NCBI RefSeq assembly: GCF_036408855.1
Contig: NZ_JAZGJQ010000002.1
Location: 124,001 to 188,000 of the forward strand
Reading direction: 5' to 3'
Source of the DNA: Olsenella_K absiana
GTDB lineage: Bacteria > Actinomycetota > Coriobacteriia > Coriobacteriales > Atopobiaceae
Length of the DNA: 64,000 nucleotides
Under the pieces are notes generated by a model. It searched no databases and was not told the origin of the DNA. It was given only the letters and a program-made list of their open reading frames with translations. Positions 43,630-51,574 of the stretch are shown piece by piece. A program made the position numbers and the translations under genes. The stretch's first letter is position 1. Each line of letters starts with the position of its first letter.

Positions 43630-44517
43630 CTACCAGCTCAGGAGCTCGTAGCCGTCCTCGGTCACGACGACCTGGACCTCCCACTGCGCGGAGGGCAGGC
43701 CGTCTATGGTCCGCACGATCCAGCCGTTGGACTTGTCCAGCGTGATGCCGGGCGCGCCCATGTTGACCATGGGTTCGATGGTGAAGCACAGCCCCGGGAC
43801 GAGGATGGGGCCGGTGCCCTCCTCGGAGACGAAGCTCACGAACGGCTCCTCGTGGAACTCCTTGCCGATGCCGTGCCCGCCGTACTCCTCCACCACCGAG
43901 AAGCCCGCGTCGGTCGCGACCTTGTAGACGGCCGCGCCCACGTCGCCGAGGTGCCCCCACGGCCTGATCGCGGCCAGGCCGGCCTTCACGGACTCGCGGC
44001 AGGTCTCGACGAGGCGGCGCCACTCCGGGTCGACGTCACCGATGCAGTACATGCGGCTGGAGTCCGAGAAGTACCCGCCCTTGATGGTGGACATGTCGAC
44101 GTTGATGATGTCGCCGTCCTTCAGCACGTCCTTCTCGTTGGGGAAGCCGTGGCAGATCACGTCGTTGATCGAGGTGCAGACGCTGTAGGGGTATCCCTCG
44201 AAGTTGAGGTCCGCGGAGACCGCGTCGTGGGCGGCCAGGTACTCGTTGACCCAGCCGTTGATGTCCATGGTAGAGACGCCCGCCGCGATGTGCTCCCCCA
44301 CGTAGTCGAGAATGCCCGTATTGACCTCGGCGGACGCCTTGATGCCCGCGACGTCCTCGGCGCTCTTGTAGAGGCTGCGCGGCAGGACCTCCTCGCCGTC
44401 GTTCCAGAGCTTCTCGAGGCGCTCGTCGAAGGCGCTGTGGCACTTCTTGTACTTCCTGCCGCTGCCGCACCAGCACGGGTCGTTCCTGCCGGGGGTGGGC
44501 ATGCCGTCATAGCTCAT
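43630..44517 (-). CDS. map: Type I methionine aminopeptidase with N-terminal SEC-C zinc motif
   Basis: A 295-residue enzyme removing initiator Met from nascent proteins. Residues ~11-27 (RNDPCWCGSGRKYKKCH) are a SEC-C-type zinc motif, as in MetAP forms that dock on ribosomes or SecA. The catalytic domain has the metal ligands in INVDMSTIKGGYFSD, GGHGIG (H215), FTIEPM (E248) and the late QWEVQVVV (E280). The ATG has GAGGT upstream. A second family member may exist elsewhere, as is common in Gram-positives. Confidence 0.94.
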   Translation of the reverse strand: MSYDGMPTPGRNDPCWCGSGRKYKKCHSAFDERLEKLWNDGEEVLPRSLYKSAEDVAGIKASAEVNTGILDYVGEHIAAGVSTMDINGWVNEYLAAHDAVSADLNFEGYPYSVCTSINDVICHGFPNEKDVLKDGDIINVDMSTIKGGYFSDSSRMYCIGDVDPEWRRLVETCRESVKAGLAAIRPWGHLGDVGAAVYKVATDAGFSVVEEYGGHGIGKEFHEEPFVSFVSEEGTGPILVPGLCFTIEPMVNMGAPGITLDKSNGWIVRTIDGLPSAQWEVQVVVTEDGYELLSW

Positions 44518-44723
44518 GGTTACCTCACTTCCGCGCGAGGCTCGCGCCAGGACGGTGCCGGGCGCCCGCGCGTCACAGATGGCTCTTACCACCGCTATGG
44601 TAGACCACATCGCCACCGCGAGCCGGGACCGGAGGCGCCGGGTCCGGCGTGCGCTGCGAAGCGCGTGGCTCCGTTGCGCGCCGTCCCCCCGGCGGGACCG
44701 GCCTAACCCGGGGCGAGTCGTTC

Positions 44724-45221
44724 CTACCTCGCCTCGGGCGAGCCGAACCTGGACCTCCCGAGGAGTCCGGTGACGACCAGGGCGACGACGCCGGCGACCG
44801 CTGCGACGACTCCGAGCGGCACGCAGACCGCCGCGCCGGCGAGGACGCCCACGACGCAGAGAAGGGCGCCGAAGACGAGGAGGTAGGCGCCCAGGCTGAT
44901 CCTGCGCGCGTACCACCTCTGGCGCTCCAGGGCCGCGGCCTTGTCCGGGGAGACGTACGTGGGGGCTGGCTCCTGCTCGGGGGCAGATGCCGGCTGCGGC
45001 ACCGGCCGGACCGCGGGGGCGGGCGCCTGCCGGGACGCGGGCTCCGGCGCGGGCGAGGTGCCCGCGCCGGAGGGGTCCGCGACGTCCGTCTTGAAGTGCC
45101 GCGCCCTTCTCGGTGCCTCCGTGGGGACCCGCCCGCCGCACCTCGGGCAGACGAGGTCCTCCTCGCCCTGGGACGCGGGCACGCTCTCGCCGCAGTTGGG
45201 GCAGGTGTATGTCGTAGTCAT
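44724..45221 (-). CDS. Zinc-ribbon protein with two membrane helices
   Basis: A 165-residue protein. An N-terminal zinc ribbon (YTCPNCGES ... VCPRCGGRV, two CxxC pairs at ~8-11 and ~28-31), a Pro/Ala-rich linker (~residues 50-100) and two adjacent hydrophobic segments (~115-155). Such small zinc-ribbon membrane proteins are common in Coriobacteria and have no known function. Confidence 0.75.
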   Translation of the reverse strand: MTTTYTCPNCGESVPASQGEEDLVCPRCGGRVPTEAPRRARHFKTDVADPSGAGTSPAPEPASRQAPAPAVRPVPQPASAPEQEPAPTYVSPDKAAALERQRWYARRISLGAYLLVFGALLCVVGVLAGAAVCVPLGVVAAVAGVVALVVTGLLGRSRFGSPEAR

Positions 45222-45542
45222 GCCTATCAGACCTTTGTGTTCGTGACCTGGGTGTTCTTTGGATCCGGACGCGTGGTCGCCGCACGACCGGCGCGGGGGG
45301 CGGGTCACGCGGACAGTCACGCGTTTTCGAGAGATGACCTTATCACGCCCACGCGACGCGTTCACCCCCATCTCTACCAGCACGCGGGCAGACAAGGCCA
45401 CGTTGCGGTGCCCGAGCGCCTCTACGCCCGCATGGGACTCGGGATATCTAATATGAAGAAATGATGACGCAGGCAGTCCGCTTGACTCCTGAGAGGCCGA
45501 AGCCTATATTTCTTATTCGCGCATCGGATGCGCACCACATAG
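45222..45542. other. Intergenic region upstream of tRNA-fMet
   Basis: About 320 bases. The left part is GC-rich and featureless; the right part becomes AT-rich and contains the tRNA promoter. No coding sequence is supported. Confidence 0.5.
45482..45510 (+). promoter_or_regulatory. Promoter of tRNA-fMet
   Basis: TTGACT (45482-45487), a 17-base spacer and TATATT (45505-45510), 32 bases ahead of the tRNA. It is close to the sigma-70-type consensus and one of the clearest promoters in the window. Confidence 0.85.
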
Positions 45543-45619
45543 TGCGGGGTGGAGCAGTTTGGTAGCTCGCCGGGCTCATAACCCGGAGGTCGTTGGTTCA
45601 AATCCAGCCCCCGCGACCA
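45543..45619 (+). tRNA. Initiator tRNA-fMet(CAT)
   Basis: A full cloverleaf by eye with anticodon CAT. The anticodon stem carries the three consecutive G:C pairs (CGGG CTCATAA CCCG) that mark initiator tRNAs. Position 1 is U facing G72, so there is no Watson-Crick 1-72 pair, another initiator trait. The T-loop is TTCAAAT, and CCA is encoded. Confidence 0.95.
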
Positions 45620-45627
45620 TAAATTCG

Positions 45628-45659
45628 CAGGCCAGAGGAAGTTGCCTCTGGCCTGTTTT
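45628..45659 (+). terminator. Intrinsic terminator of tRNA-fMet
   Basis: CAGGCCAGAGG pairs perfectly with CCTCTGGCCTG, followed by TTTT, nine bases after the tRNA. Confidence 0.9.
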
Positions 45660-45773
45660 GGTATCTGGGAGACCAGGTAGGGAAAATGTCCGCAAGGGTA
45701 TTCCCGTAGATGGGGTCTCGTGCCGCACCCCGTCTCGGCACACCCGACACGACCGTCCACGCAAGCGATCTCG

Positions 45774-45989
45774 CTACAACGTCGTACGCCTGCGCGTCGC
45801 CTGGAGCTCGGCCTCCTGGTCGAGCCGTTCGGTGAGCCAGGCCTTGATGACCGCTTGGCGGCTCACGCCCATGCGGGCGGCTGCGTGGTCCAGGCCTCTC
45901 GCCATCTCCTCGGGCACGTCCATGCTTATGCGCCTTGCCGTGCGCCCCCGCTTGTAGGCGGACCCAGCCCCGGTGCCACGGGGCGCCAA
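45774..45989 (-). CDS. CopG/ribbon-helix-helix protein, orphan antitoxin-like
   Basis: A 71-residue protein with the pattern ARRISMDVPEEMARGLDHAAARMGVSRQAVIKAWLTERLDQE, a ribbon-helix-helix DNA-binding fold of the type that pairs with BrnT toxins. No toxin gene is found on either side. The apparent start is TTG and weak, so the N-terminus is uncertain. It may be a solitary antitoxin remnant or a regulator. Confidence 0.65.
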   Translation of the reverse strand: MAPRGTGAGSAYKRGRTARRISMDVPEEMARGLDHAAARMGVSRQAVIKAWLTERLDQEAELQATRRRTTL

Positions 45990-46174
45990 CCCCAGGCCGG
46001 GCCTGTCGTCGCGTCGCGGCCGGAATAGCTATAGGGAAGCTCGGAGCGAGATCACCCGCACGAGAAGGACCCGCACGCCGCGGAAGGCGCTCGCGCCGCG
46101 ACGTCATCGCAGGCGAGCCTGTAGCATGGAGTCAACCGCCAGCACGGACCTTCCTCCAAAGTGAGGTGAGGCGC

Positions 46175-46264
46175 ATGGGCAGGCGCCGTCAGCGCCTTGG
46201 CAACCACATGCTCCACAAGGCGATGCTCGACAGGTGCGCACAGTACGACCTGCTGAGGAAGTGA
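46175..46264 (+). CDS. Possible 29-residue small protein or leader peptide upstream of ogt
   Basis: ATG GGC AGG to TGA encodes a basic peptide (MGRRRQRLGN at its start) with GAGGTGAG five bases upstream. Its stop lies seven bases before the ogt ATG, so the ogt ribosome site (GAAGGA) sits right behind it. That layout suggests translational coupling, but nothing else supports expression. Confidence 0.4.
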   Translation: MGRRRQRLGNHMLHKAMLDRCAQYDLLRK

Positions 46265-46271
46265 GAAGGAC

Positions 46272-46847
46272 ATGCACTACGTCACACGTATCGAGACCCC
46301 GCTCGGACGCCTCGTCGCCGCGAGCGACGGAGTCGCCGTCGTGGGCCTGTGGTTCGAGGGGCAGGCGCACTTCGGGGCCACGCTCGACGAGGCGCGCGAG
46401 CGTGCCGATGGCCTGCCCGTCTTCGAGGACCTCCGCCGCTGGCTCAACACGTACTTCGAGGGTCGCGACCCAGGCCCCCACCCTGCCTGCAGCCCCGAGG
46501 GCACCACGTTCCGCCTCGCCGTGTGGAGAGAGCTGGCGAAGGTCCCCTACGGCACCACGGTCACGTACGGGGAGCTCGGACGCCGCGTGGCACACGAGCT
46601 GGGGAGGGGCTCCTGGAGCGCCCGCGCCGTCGGGGGAGCCGTTGGCCACAACCCCATCAGCATCCTCCTGCCCTGCCATCGCGTCGTCGGGGCGGACGGC
46701 TCGCTGACCGGCTATGCCGGCGGCATCGAGACCAAGGCCGCCCTGCTCGCCCTGGAGGGCGTGGACGTGGGCGGGCTTCGACTCCCGAGAGGCTCCGCCC
46801 TCCCGACGTCGACGCCCTCCACGGCTCCAGCCCACCGTGGTTTGTAA
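46272..46847 (+). CDS. ogt: Methylated-DNA-[protein]-cysteine S-methyltransferase
   Basis: A 191-residue suicide repair protein moving the alkyl group from O6-methylguanine to its own Cys. The active-site PCHRV (C135) and the helix-turn-helix preceding it (YGTTVTYGELGRRVA) are intact, with the asparagine hinge in GHNPISILLPCHRV. The C-terminal ~30 residues are Ser/Pro/Thr-rich and extra. Cytoplasmic. Confidence 0.93.
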   Translation: MHYVTRIETPLGRLVAASDGVAVVGLWFEGQAHFGATLDEARERADGLPVFEDLRRWLNTYFEGRDPGPHPACSPEGTTFRLAVWRELAKVPYGTTVTYGELGRRVAHELGRGSWSARAVGGAVGHNPISILLPCHRVVGADGSLTGYAGGIETKAALLALEGVDVGGLRLPRGSALPTSTPSTAPAHRGL

Positions 46848-46897
46848 GGAAAACGTCGGGTTTCCCCGGATGACGGCACACGGGCGGATACTTGTAT

Positions 46898-46924
46898 TTG
46901 ACATTAGTTTCTATGCGGTTAAAT
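46898..46924 (+). promoter_or_regulatory. Possible promoter of the GGDEF gene
   Basis: A perfect TTGACA (46898-46903) in a short AT-rich patch, with TTAAAT/TAAATC about 16 bases downstream. It lies just before the GTG start of the diguanylate cyclase. Confidence 0.45.
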
Positions 46925-46937
46925 CGAGTGATTCAAC

Positions 46938-48131
46938 GTGTCCGCCGACCTCCCAGCCGTATATGCATTAGACCTTATGGGCGAGCTGCTCATGATGACG
47001 CTACTGGTATGCAACGTCTGGCGTCTGAGGGGCCACACACGCGAGGACAGGCTCCTGCGCGTGCTCGTCTTCTGCTCCATGCTCGGCTGCCTCGCGGACG
47101 CGGCCTCGTTCTCATCCGACGGCATGCCCGGGGTCCTCGGCCGCACGCTCGTGGTGGCTTCGAACACCTTTCTCTACGCCTCCGGGACGATTCTCTGCTC
47201 CTGCTGGGCACTCCTCATCCACCTCCACCTGCGCGGCTCCGTCACCCGGTCCCGAGAGTTCCTCTTGGGGATCCCCGTCGCCATCTGCCTCGTGCTTCTC
47301 GCCGTGAACCTGTGGGTGCCGCTGGTCTTCTCCGTCGACGCCGCCAACGTGTACAGCCGACTGCCGCTCTCGAGGCTCCTGATGGGCTTTCCCTACGCCT
47401 ACCTCCTCTACGCCCTCGCCCTCTATGCCCGCGTGCGCAGGAGCAACGGCGGCCTTCGCCTCTTTCCCGGGTGGGCGCTGCTGCTCCCCGTCGCGGTGGG
47501 CGGCTCGGTACAGATATTCGTTCCCACGACCCCCTTGTTCTGGCCGACGGTGAGCGTCGGCATCGCCGGCACGATCGCCAGCCTGCAGAACGAGGACATC
47601 TATCGCGACCGCCTGACGGGGCTCTACAACCGCGCCTACCTCGAACGCCTCGCCTCGGGCGAGCTGAGGCGCGACGACGCCGGGACGACCGGCATCATGA
47701 TCGACCTGAACGCATTCAAGTCGATAAACGACCGCTACGGGCACAATGTGGGCGACCAGGCGCTCATCGACGCGGCCCGCCTCGTCAGGGGTGCGGTGGG
47801 CGACATCGGAATGACCGCGCGCTATGCCGGCGACGAGTTCGTCGTGCTCCTGAACACCCGAGACGAGGCCGTGGTCAGACGCACGATGGACGAGATCCGC
47901 GAGGACTTTCGCAGATTCGACGAGGACGGCAAGCGACCCTACCAGCTGAGCGTGTCCATGGGGAGATGCCCGCTCGAGCCGGGGAGGCAGTCGGTCGAGG
48001 AGTTCATCTCCTCCATCGACAGCGCCATGTACGAGGACAAGAAGCGCTTCTACGACGAGCACCCCGAGGCCAGCCGACGTGGGGTCAGGGACGAGGCGTC
48101 GGGCGACGGGGCGCAGGCGGCCTCCCGCTAA
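46938..48131 (+). CDS. Membrane diguanylate cyclase (GGDEF domain, AGDEF variant)
   Basis: A 397-residue protein. Residues ~10-220 form six to seven helices, a membrane sensor of unknown ligand. The GGDEF domain follows (DRLTGLYNRAYLERL start, a YGHNVGDQALI segment, then YAGDEFVVLL). The signature reads AGDEF, a variant found in active cyclases. It should make cyclic di-GMP from GTP. The start is GTG with no strong ribosome site; an ATG at 46977 is the alternative. Confidence 0.88.
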   Translation: MSADLPAVYALDLMGELLMMTLLVCNVWRLRGHTREDRLLRVLVFCSMLGCLADAASFSSDGMPGVLGRTLVVASNTFLYASGTILCSCWALLIHLHLRGSVTRSREFLLGIPVAICLVLLAVNLWVPLVFSVDAANVYSRLPLSRLLMGFPYAYLLYALALYARVRRSNGGLRLFPGWALLLPVAVGGSVQIFVPTTPLFWPTVSVGIAGTIASLQNEDIYRDRLTGLYNRAYLERLASGELRRDDAGTTGIMIDLNAFKSINDRYGHNVGDQALIDAARLVRGAVGDIGMTARYAGDEFVVLLNTRDEAVVRRTMDEIREDFRRFDEDGKRPYQLSVSMGRCPLEPGRQSVEEFISSIDSAMYEDKKRFYDEHPEASRRGVRDEASGDGAQAASR

Positions 48132-48243
48132 CTCAGCCGATAGCGCCTCTTTGGGCTGTCCTTGGTGCCAATCGGTTCCAGGAGACCCTCTTCGAACAGG
48201 ATGGCGATGTAGGGCACGCTCCGGGCACAGTCTCCCGGGTAGG
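48128..48243 (-). pseudogene. Remnant: C-terminal fragment of a winged-helix-type protein
   Basis: On the minus strand, 38 codons read into a natural-looking C-terminus, including PYIAILFEEGLLEPIGTKDS and ending KRRYRLS then TAG. The pattern (helix, then L-EPIGT and a short strand) is like the C-terminal winged helix of Fic/DNA-binding or AAA_4 ATPase proteins. An in-frame TAG lies just upstream, and no longer frame covers it. It seems the leftover of a gene decayed next to the IS insertion point. Confidence 0.45.
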
Positions 48244-48378
48244 ACTACGCCCACGAGCGCAGCTTCCCAAGTGCCCGGCCGGCCTGCCTGCCCTCCCTGA
48301 GGCCAGAAGGACAGGCGCGATGCCCGACGGGCCGCACCCCATGGAGCCAGGGGCAGAGGACCAGGAGAGGGGATGTCC

Positions 48379-48386
48379 CAATCGTG
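48379..48386. repeat. Target-site duplication, left
   Basis: CAATCGTG, identical to 50218-50225. An 8-bp duplication is what IS1595-family transposition generates. Confidence 0.9.
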
Positions 48387-48410
48387 CGTTGTGTTAGACC
48401 GCTTTGGATA
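48387..48410. repeat. Left terminal inverted repeat of the IS
   Basis: 23 of 24 bases match the complement of 50194-50217. Confidence 0.9.
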
Positions 48411-48485
48411 AGTGTCCTATGCACAGTACACGCAGCAGGACCCCCAATTGCGACAATTCCATCATCAGGAAAGATGGAGGTTGCA

Positions 48486-49568
48486 ATGGAAGACGTGCTC
48501 ACCCAGCTGACGAGGCAGTTCCTCCCGCAGATGACGGCTGCCGAGAAGAGCAGGGCCCTGAGATCGCTCAAGGCGCTGATAGACGCGGAGTTGTTCGACC
48601 TCGCGGCAAGCGAGGGGGCGGAAGACGATCCCGACAGAGCCTGCCCCTGGTGCGGCTCCCCGCATTACGTGAAGAGGGGGCGAGACGGGCGCGGCCGTCA
48701 GCGGTTCCTCTGCCGAGGGTGCGCCAGGACCTTCACCGACGCCACCATGCGCATCTTCTCCACCACCAAGCTCGACAGGTCGGCCTGGATGAGGTTCGCG
48801 GAGTGCCACGTGGACATGCTCCCGCTGCGCGAGTCGGCGGAAAAGTGCGGCGTGTGCCTCAAGACGGCGTTCTTCATGCGCCACAGGCTGCTCGAGGCCA
48901 TGGCCAAGCGCATGCCCGCCTTCCGCGTGGAGGCCGGCGGCGGGGCCGAGCTCGACGAGTGCTTCTTCAGGGAGAGCTTCAAGGGAAACCGCTCCAGGTC
49001 GGAGTCCGGCGTGCCCAGGAAGCCCCGCGCAAGGTCGCAGGGAACCGACGGGCACGAGAAGATATGCGTGCTCACCGGCATCAACGACGCCGGCGACATC
49101 TTCTACGAGATCGCGGGGAGGGGCGGCCTCGACGAGGCGGCAGCCAGGGAGCTGCTCGCCGACAAGCTCGCGGTCGGCGCGATAATCTCGACGGACCGTG
49201 CGCACGTGTACCGCCGCGTCCTGCCCGCCCTCGGCGTCGGCGAGCACATCGCCAGCAAGAGGGAGGAGCACGCCATCAACAGGGTGAACAGCCTCCACTC
49301 CCAGATGAGGCACTTCATCGGCAGGTTCCGGGGCGTCTCCACGAGACGCCTCGAGAACTACCTCGCCTGGTTCAAGTGGACGTGGTGCTTCAAGGTCCGC
49401 AGGAGCGCGGACGAGCTCGCCGAGCTCATAGTGAGGCAGGCGGCCCGCGGCACGTACGAGAAGACCTGGCGCCAGTACAAGGTGACCCCCTATCCGTTCT
49501 ACGAGTACTGGATCAAGCAGGCGAAATGGGACTCGCGTGCGCGGAGGGCCATATACGGCGTGGCGTGA
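48486..49568 (+). CDS. IS1595-family DDE transposase
   Basis: A 360-residue transposase. The N-terminal zinc ribbon (CPWCGS ... CRGC, ~58-80) precedes a helix-turn-helix region. The ISXO2-like catalytic part has D in GAELDECFFRESFKG, D in IISTDRAHVYRR, and the INRVNSLHSQMRHFIGRFRGVSTRRLENYLAWF block. The ATG at 48486 has GGAGGT seven bases upstream. A good match in length and motif order to the IS1595 family; the ISPna2 branch is suggested by the passenger gene. Confidence 0.93.
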   Translation: MEDVLTQLTRQFLPQMTAAEKSRALRSLKALIDAELFDLAASEGAEDDPDRACPWCGSPHYVKRGRDGRGRQRFLCRGCARTFTDATMRIFSTTKLDRSAWMRFAECHVDMLPLRESAEKCGVCLKTAFFMRHRLLEAMAKRMPAFRVEAGGGAELDECFFRESFKGNRSRSESGVPRKPRARSQGTDGHEKICVLTGINDAGDIFYEIAGRGGLDEAAARELLADKLAVGAIISTDRAHVYRRVLPALGVGEHIASKREEHAINRVNSLHSQMRHFIGRFRGVSTRRLENYLAWFKWTWCFKVRRSADELAELIVRQAARGTYEKTWRQYKVTPYPFYEYWIKQAKWDSRARRAIYGVA

Positions 49569-49639
49569 TGTCCAGGGCGGTCTGGCGCAGCGCATCTGCG
49601 GCAAGCGCTGAAGTCGTGACCCGATGCAAAAAGCAACAG

Positions 49640-50134
49640 CTAGCGATATTCTTCGGGAACGTCGAAACCGTACTCACGGCATAGGAGCATGACATCGTGG
49701 ACGTCGTGCTCGTCATGCTGATAGCCCAAGTGAAACAACAGCTGGCTTTCGGGGTCGATGCACGACACCTCCACCTCGCCGATGCGCCCCCTCCCCGAAA
49801 AGACCTCCCCGGGAAAACGATCTCCCTGATACAGAATATCGCCATTCTCGGCGAAATCGAAGCAATGCAGGTCGACGATGCGCCCCGCCTCGTCTTGCCA
49901 CACCGTGTGATCTTCGGTGGTGAAAGATGCAGCCACCTCGGAAAACCCCTCATCAGCAATTAGATCCACGAACCTTTGGTAATCCCCGCGCTGAACGAAC
50001 AGGTCGATGTCGTTATGAGCCCTGGTCTCACGCCCGACAAGCGCATCGACGCCCCAGCCGCCATCAAGATATACGCCAATGCCCGCACCTGCGGAAAGGC
50101 CGATTATCCAACACGCATCATCCTTGGTGACCAT
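49640..50134 (-). CDS. Lincosamide nucleotidyltransferase-like (Lnu(A)/LinA family) passenger
   Basis: A 164-residue nucleotidyltransferase. The core YLDGGWGVDALVGRETRAHNDIDLFV (about residues 22-47) has the GGWGVD and H-x-DID metal motif of LinA/Lnu(A) enzymes, and the later SQLLFHLGY also matches. Such enzymes inactivate lincomycin/clindamycin by adenylation. AAGGAG precedes the ATG. It lies within the IS ends but is oriented opposite to the transposase, and its codon use is less GC-rich than the chromosome. Resistance is inferred from the family only. Confidence 0.8.
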   Translation of the reverse strand: MVTKDDACWIIGLSAGAGIGVYLDGGWGVDALVGRETRAHNDIDLFVQRGDYQRFVDLIADEGFSEVAASFTTEDHTVWQDEAGRIVDLHCFDFAENGDILYQGDRFPGEVFSGRGRIGEVEVSCIDPESQLLFHLGYQHDEHDVHDVMLLCREYGFDVPEEYR

Positions 50135-50193
50135 AGGAGCTCCTTCGCTTTCGCCTGCTATTTAAGCAAGAAAGATTATAGGAAAAGTCCCAG

Positions 50194-50217
50194 TATCCAA
50201 AGTGGTCTAACACAACG
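50194..50217. repeat. Right terminal inverted repeat of the IS
   Basis: The complement of the left repeat with one mismatch; the 8-bp target duplication CAATCGTG (50218-50225) follows. Confidence 0.9.
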
Positions 50218-50295
50218 CAATCGTGGGACACACAAACGTCCTCCACGAACCTAAGCTGGGCGCAACCTGAAGATAACCGTGGGGAGGTAGGCGCC

Positions 50296-50622
50296 ATGTT
50301 CGAGCCATCACGCCATGTCAGCACGTTCTTCGTCGCCGGGTTCCAGCACCACGACGGCGCCCTGGTCTTCGACAAGCTCAAGGTGGGCACCCAGCTCGAG
50401 CTCGCGGCCGAGAGAGACAACCCGTACGACTCCAACGCCATGGCGCTCTCGCTCGACGGGGTGATGATAGGCTACGTGCCCAAGAGCGAGAACGCCCTGC
50501 TTTCGGTCCTCGACTACTACGGCCACGAAGGCGTCTTCGAGGTGCGCGTCCTGCAGGTCGACCCCGAGGCGGACCCGTGGGAGCAGGTGCGCGTCGGGCT
50601 TTACGTGCGGGACGCGCGCTAG
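50296..50622 (+). CDS. HIRAN-domain protein
   Basis: A 108-residue stand-alone HIRAN domain. The FVAGFQHHDGALVFDKLKVG start, ERDNPYDSNAMAL and IGYVPKSEN are the family's fingerprint. HIRAN domains bind 3' DNA ends or damaged DNA in larger proteins, but solo bacterial copies have no known role. GGGGAGG lies ahead of the ATG. It is followed 20 bases later by a Sel1-type protein. Confidence 0.85.
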   Translation: MFEPSRHVSTFFVAGFQHHDGALVFDKLKVGTQLELAAERDNPYDSNAMALSLDGVMIGYVPKSENALLSVLDYYGHEGVFEVRVLQVDPEADPWEQVRVGLYVRDAR

Positions 50623-50642
50623 CCAGCCGGAAGGAGCCCTCG

Positions 50643-51518
50643 ATGGTCATGAGAGTCAGGATCCCAGAAGCCGAGCTGGAGCGTATCGCCCAGATCGGCG
50701 GCATTCCCCTCACCTGGGAGGAGGGCGTTGGCGCGGATAACCAAAGGTCCGTCCAGAACCCCGATTCCCCGGCACTCCTGCGCGAGATGGCGGAGGCTGC
50801 CTTCGCGGACGATCCGGACGCCTTCGCCGAGTTCGTCTCGGAGAACCGGCACCGCATCCGCGACGCCGCCCTGTTCGGCGAAAGCGGCGAGCAGGTCACG
50901 GAGCTCCTGGTGCTGGGCTACGAGGCGGGGATCGCCGGCGGCAGCGCGGCATGCATGAACGACCTCGGCGCGCTCTACTACATGGGCGACCTGGTGGAGC
51001 AGGACTACGGCAGGGCAAGGGAGCTCTACGAGATGGCGGCCGCCCACGGCTGCCTGCAGTCCGTCATCAACCTCGGCTACGTCTACGAGTACGGCCGAAC
51101 GGGCGAGCCCGACTACGCGAAGGCGTACGAGTGCTACGCGCTGGCCGCCGCCCTCACGCACTCGAGCGAGGCGACCTACAAGCTGGGCGACATGTACTCT
51201 CGCGGCCGCTCGGTCAGGCGCGACCTCGGCCGGGCGCACGCGCTCTGGGAGCATAGCCTCGAGCTCGCGTCGGATTGCGTGGAGCAGGCACAGCCCGCCG
51301 TCCGCATCGCGAAGCTCCTCGTCGACCCCAACTGCGGAGACTGGGGCATGCAGCGCGACCCCCTGCGCGCCCTCCACCTCTTCCAGGTCGCCGAGATAGG
51401 CCTCAGGCTGGACATCGCGGACGGCCAGACCTACTACAGAAGGCGCCTTCAGGAGGCCATCGAGGGGCAGGAGAGGGCACGCGCCCTGCTCGAGGAGGAG
51501 GGCGGGGCGCTCGAGTAG
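50643..51518 (+). CDS. Sel1-repeat protein
   Basis: A 291-residue protein with at least three Sel1-like TPR repeats, e.g. AACMNDLGALYYMGDLVEQDYGRARELYEMAAAHG followed by SVINLGYVYEYGRTGEPDYAKAYECYALAA. The N-terminal ~90 residues match no family I recognise. No signal peptide. Such proteins scaffold other proteins. AAGGAG lies ahead of the ATG at 50643. It likely forms an operon with the HIRAN gene. Confidence 0.85.
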   Translation: MVMRVRIPEAELERIAQIGGIPLTWEEGVGADNQRSVQNPDSPALLREMAEAAFADDPDAFAEFVSENRHRIRDAALFGESGEQVTELLVLGYEAGIAGGSAACMNDLGALYYMGDLVEQDYGRARELYEMAAAHGCLQSVINLGYVYEYGRTGEPDYAKAYECYALAAALTHSSEATYKLGDMYSRGRSVRRDLGRAHALWEHSLELASDCVEQAQPAVRIAKLLVDPNCGDWGMQRDPLRALHLFQVAEIGLRLDIADGQTYYRRRLQEAIEGQERARALLEEEGGALE

Positions 51519-51574
51519 GCGTCAGGCACTCGCCGCGCGCGCCGCGCCCGCCGCACTCGCCAGCAGGGGACTCC

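Larger units (their letters stand above)
48387..50217. mobile_element. IS1595-family transporter IS with lnu-like passenger
   Basis: A 1,831-bp element. The 24-bp terminal inverted repeats (48387-48410 and 50194-50217) begin CGTTGTGTTAGACC and differ at one base. It is flanked by 8-bp direct repeats CAATCGTG. It contains a transposase reading right and an antibiotic nucleotidyltransferase-like gene reading left. The target was a palindrome: joining the flanks gives TGTCCCA-ATCG-TGGGACA. Intact ends, perfect duplication and an intact transposase suggest recent movement. Confidence 0.93.

Noticed and set aside
48245..48571. A 108-codon minus-strand frame across the left IS end
   Set aside because: It crosses the IS boundary, has no ribosome site or family features, and overlaps the transposase start on the other strand.
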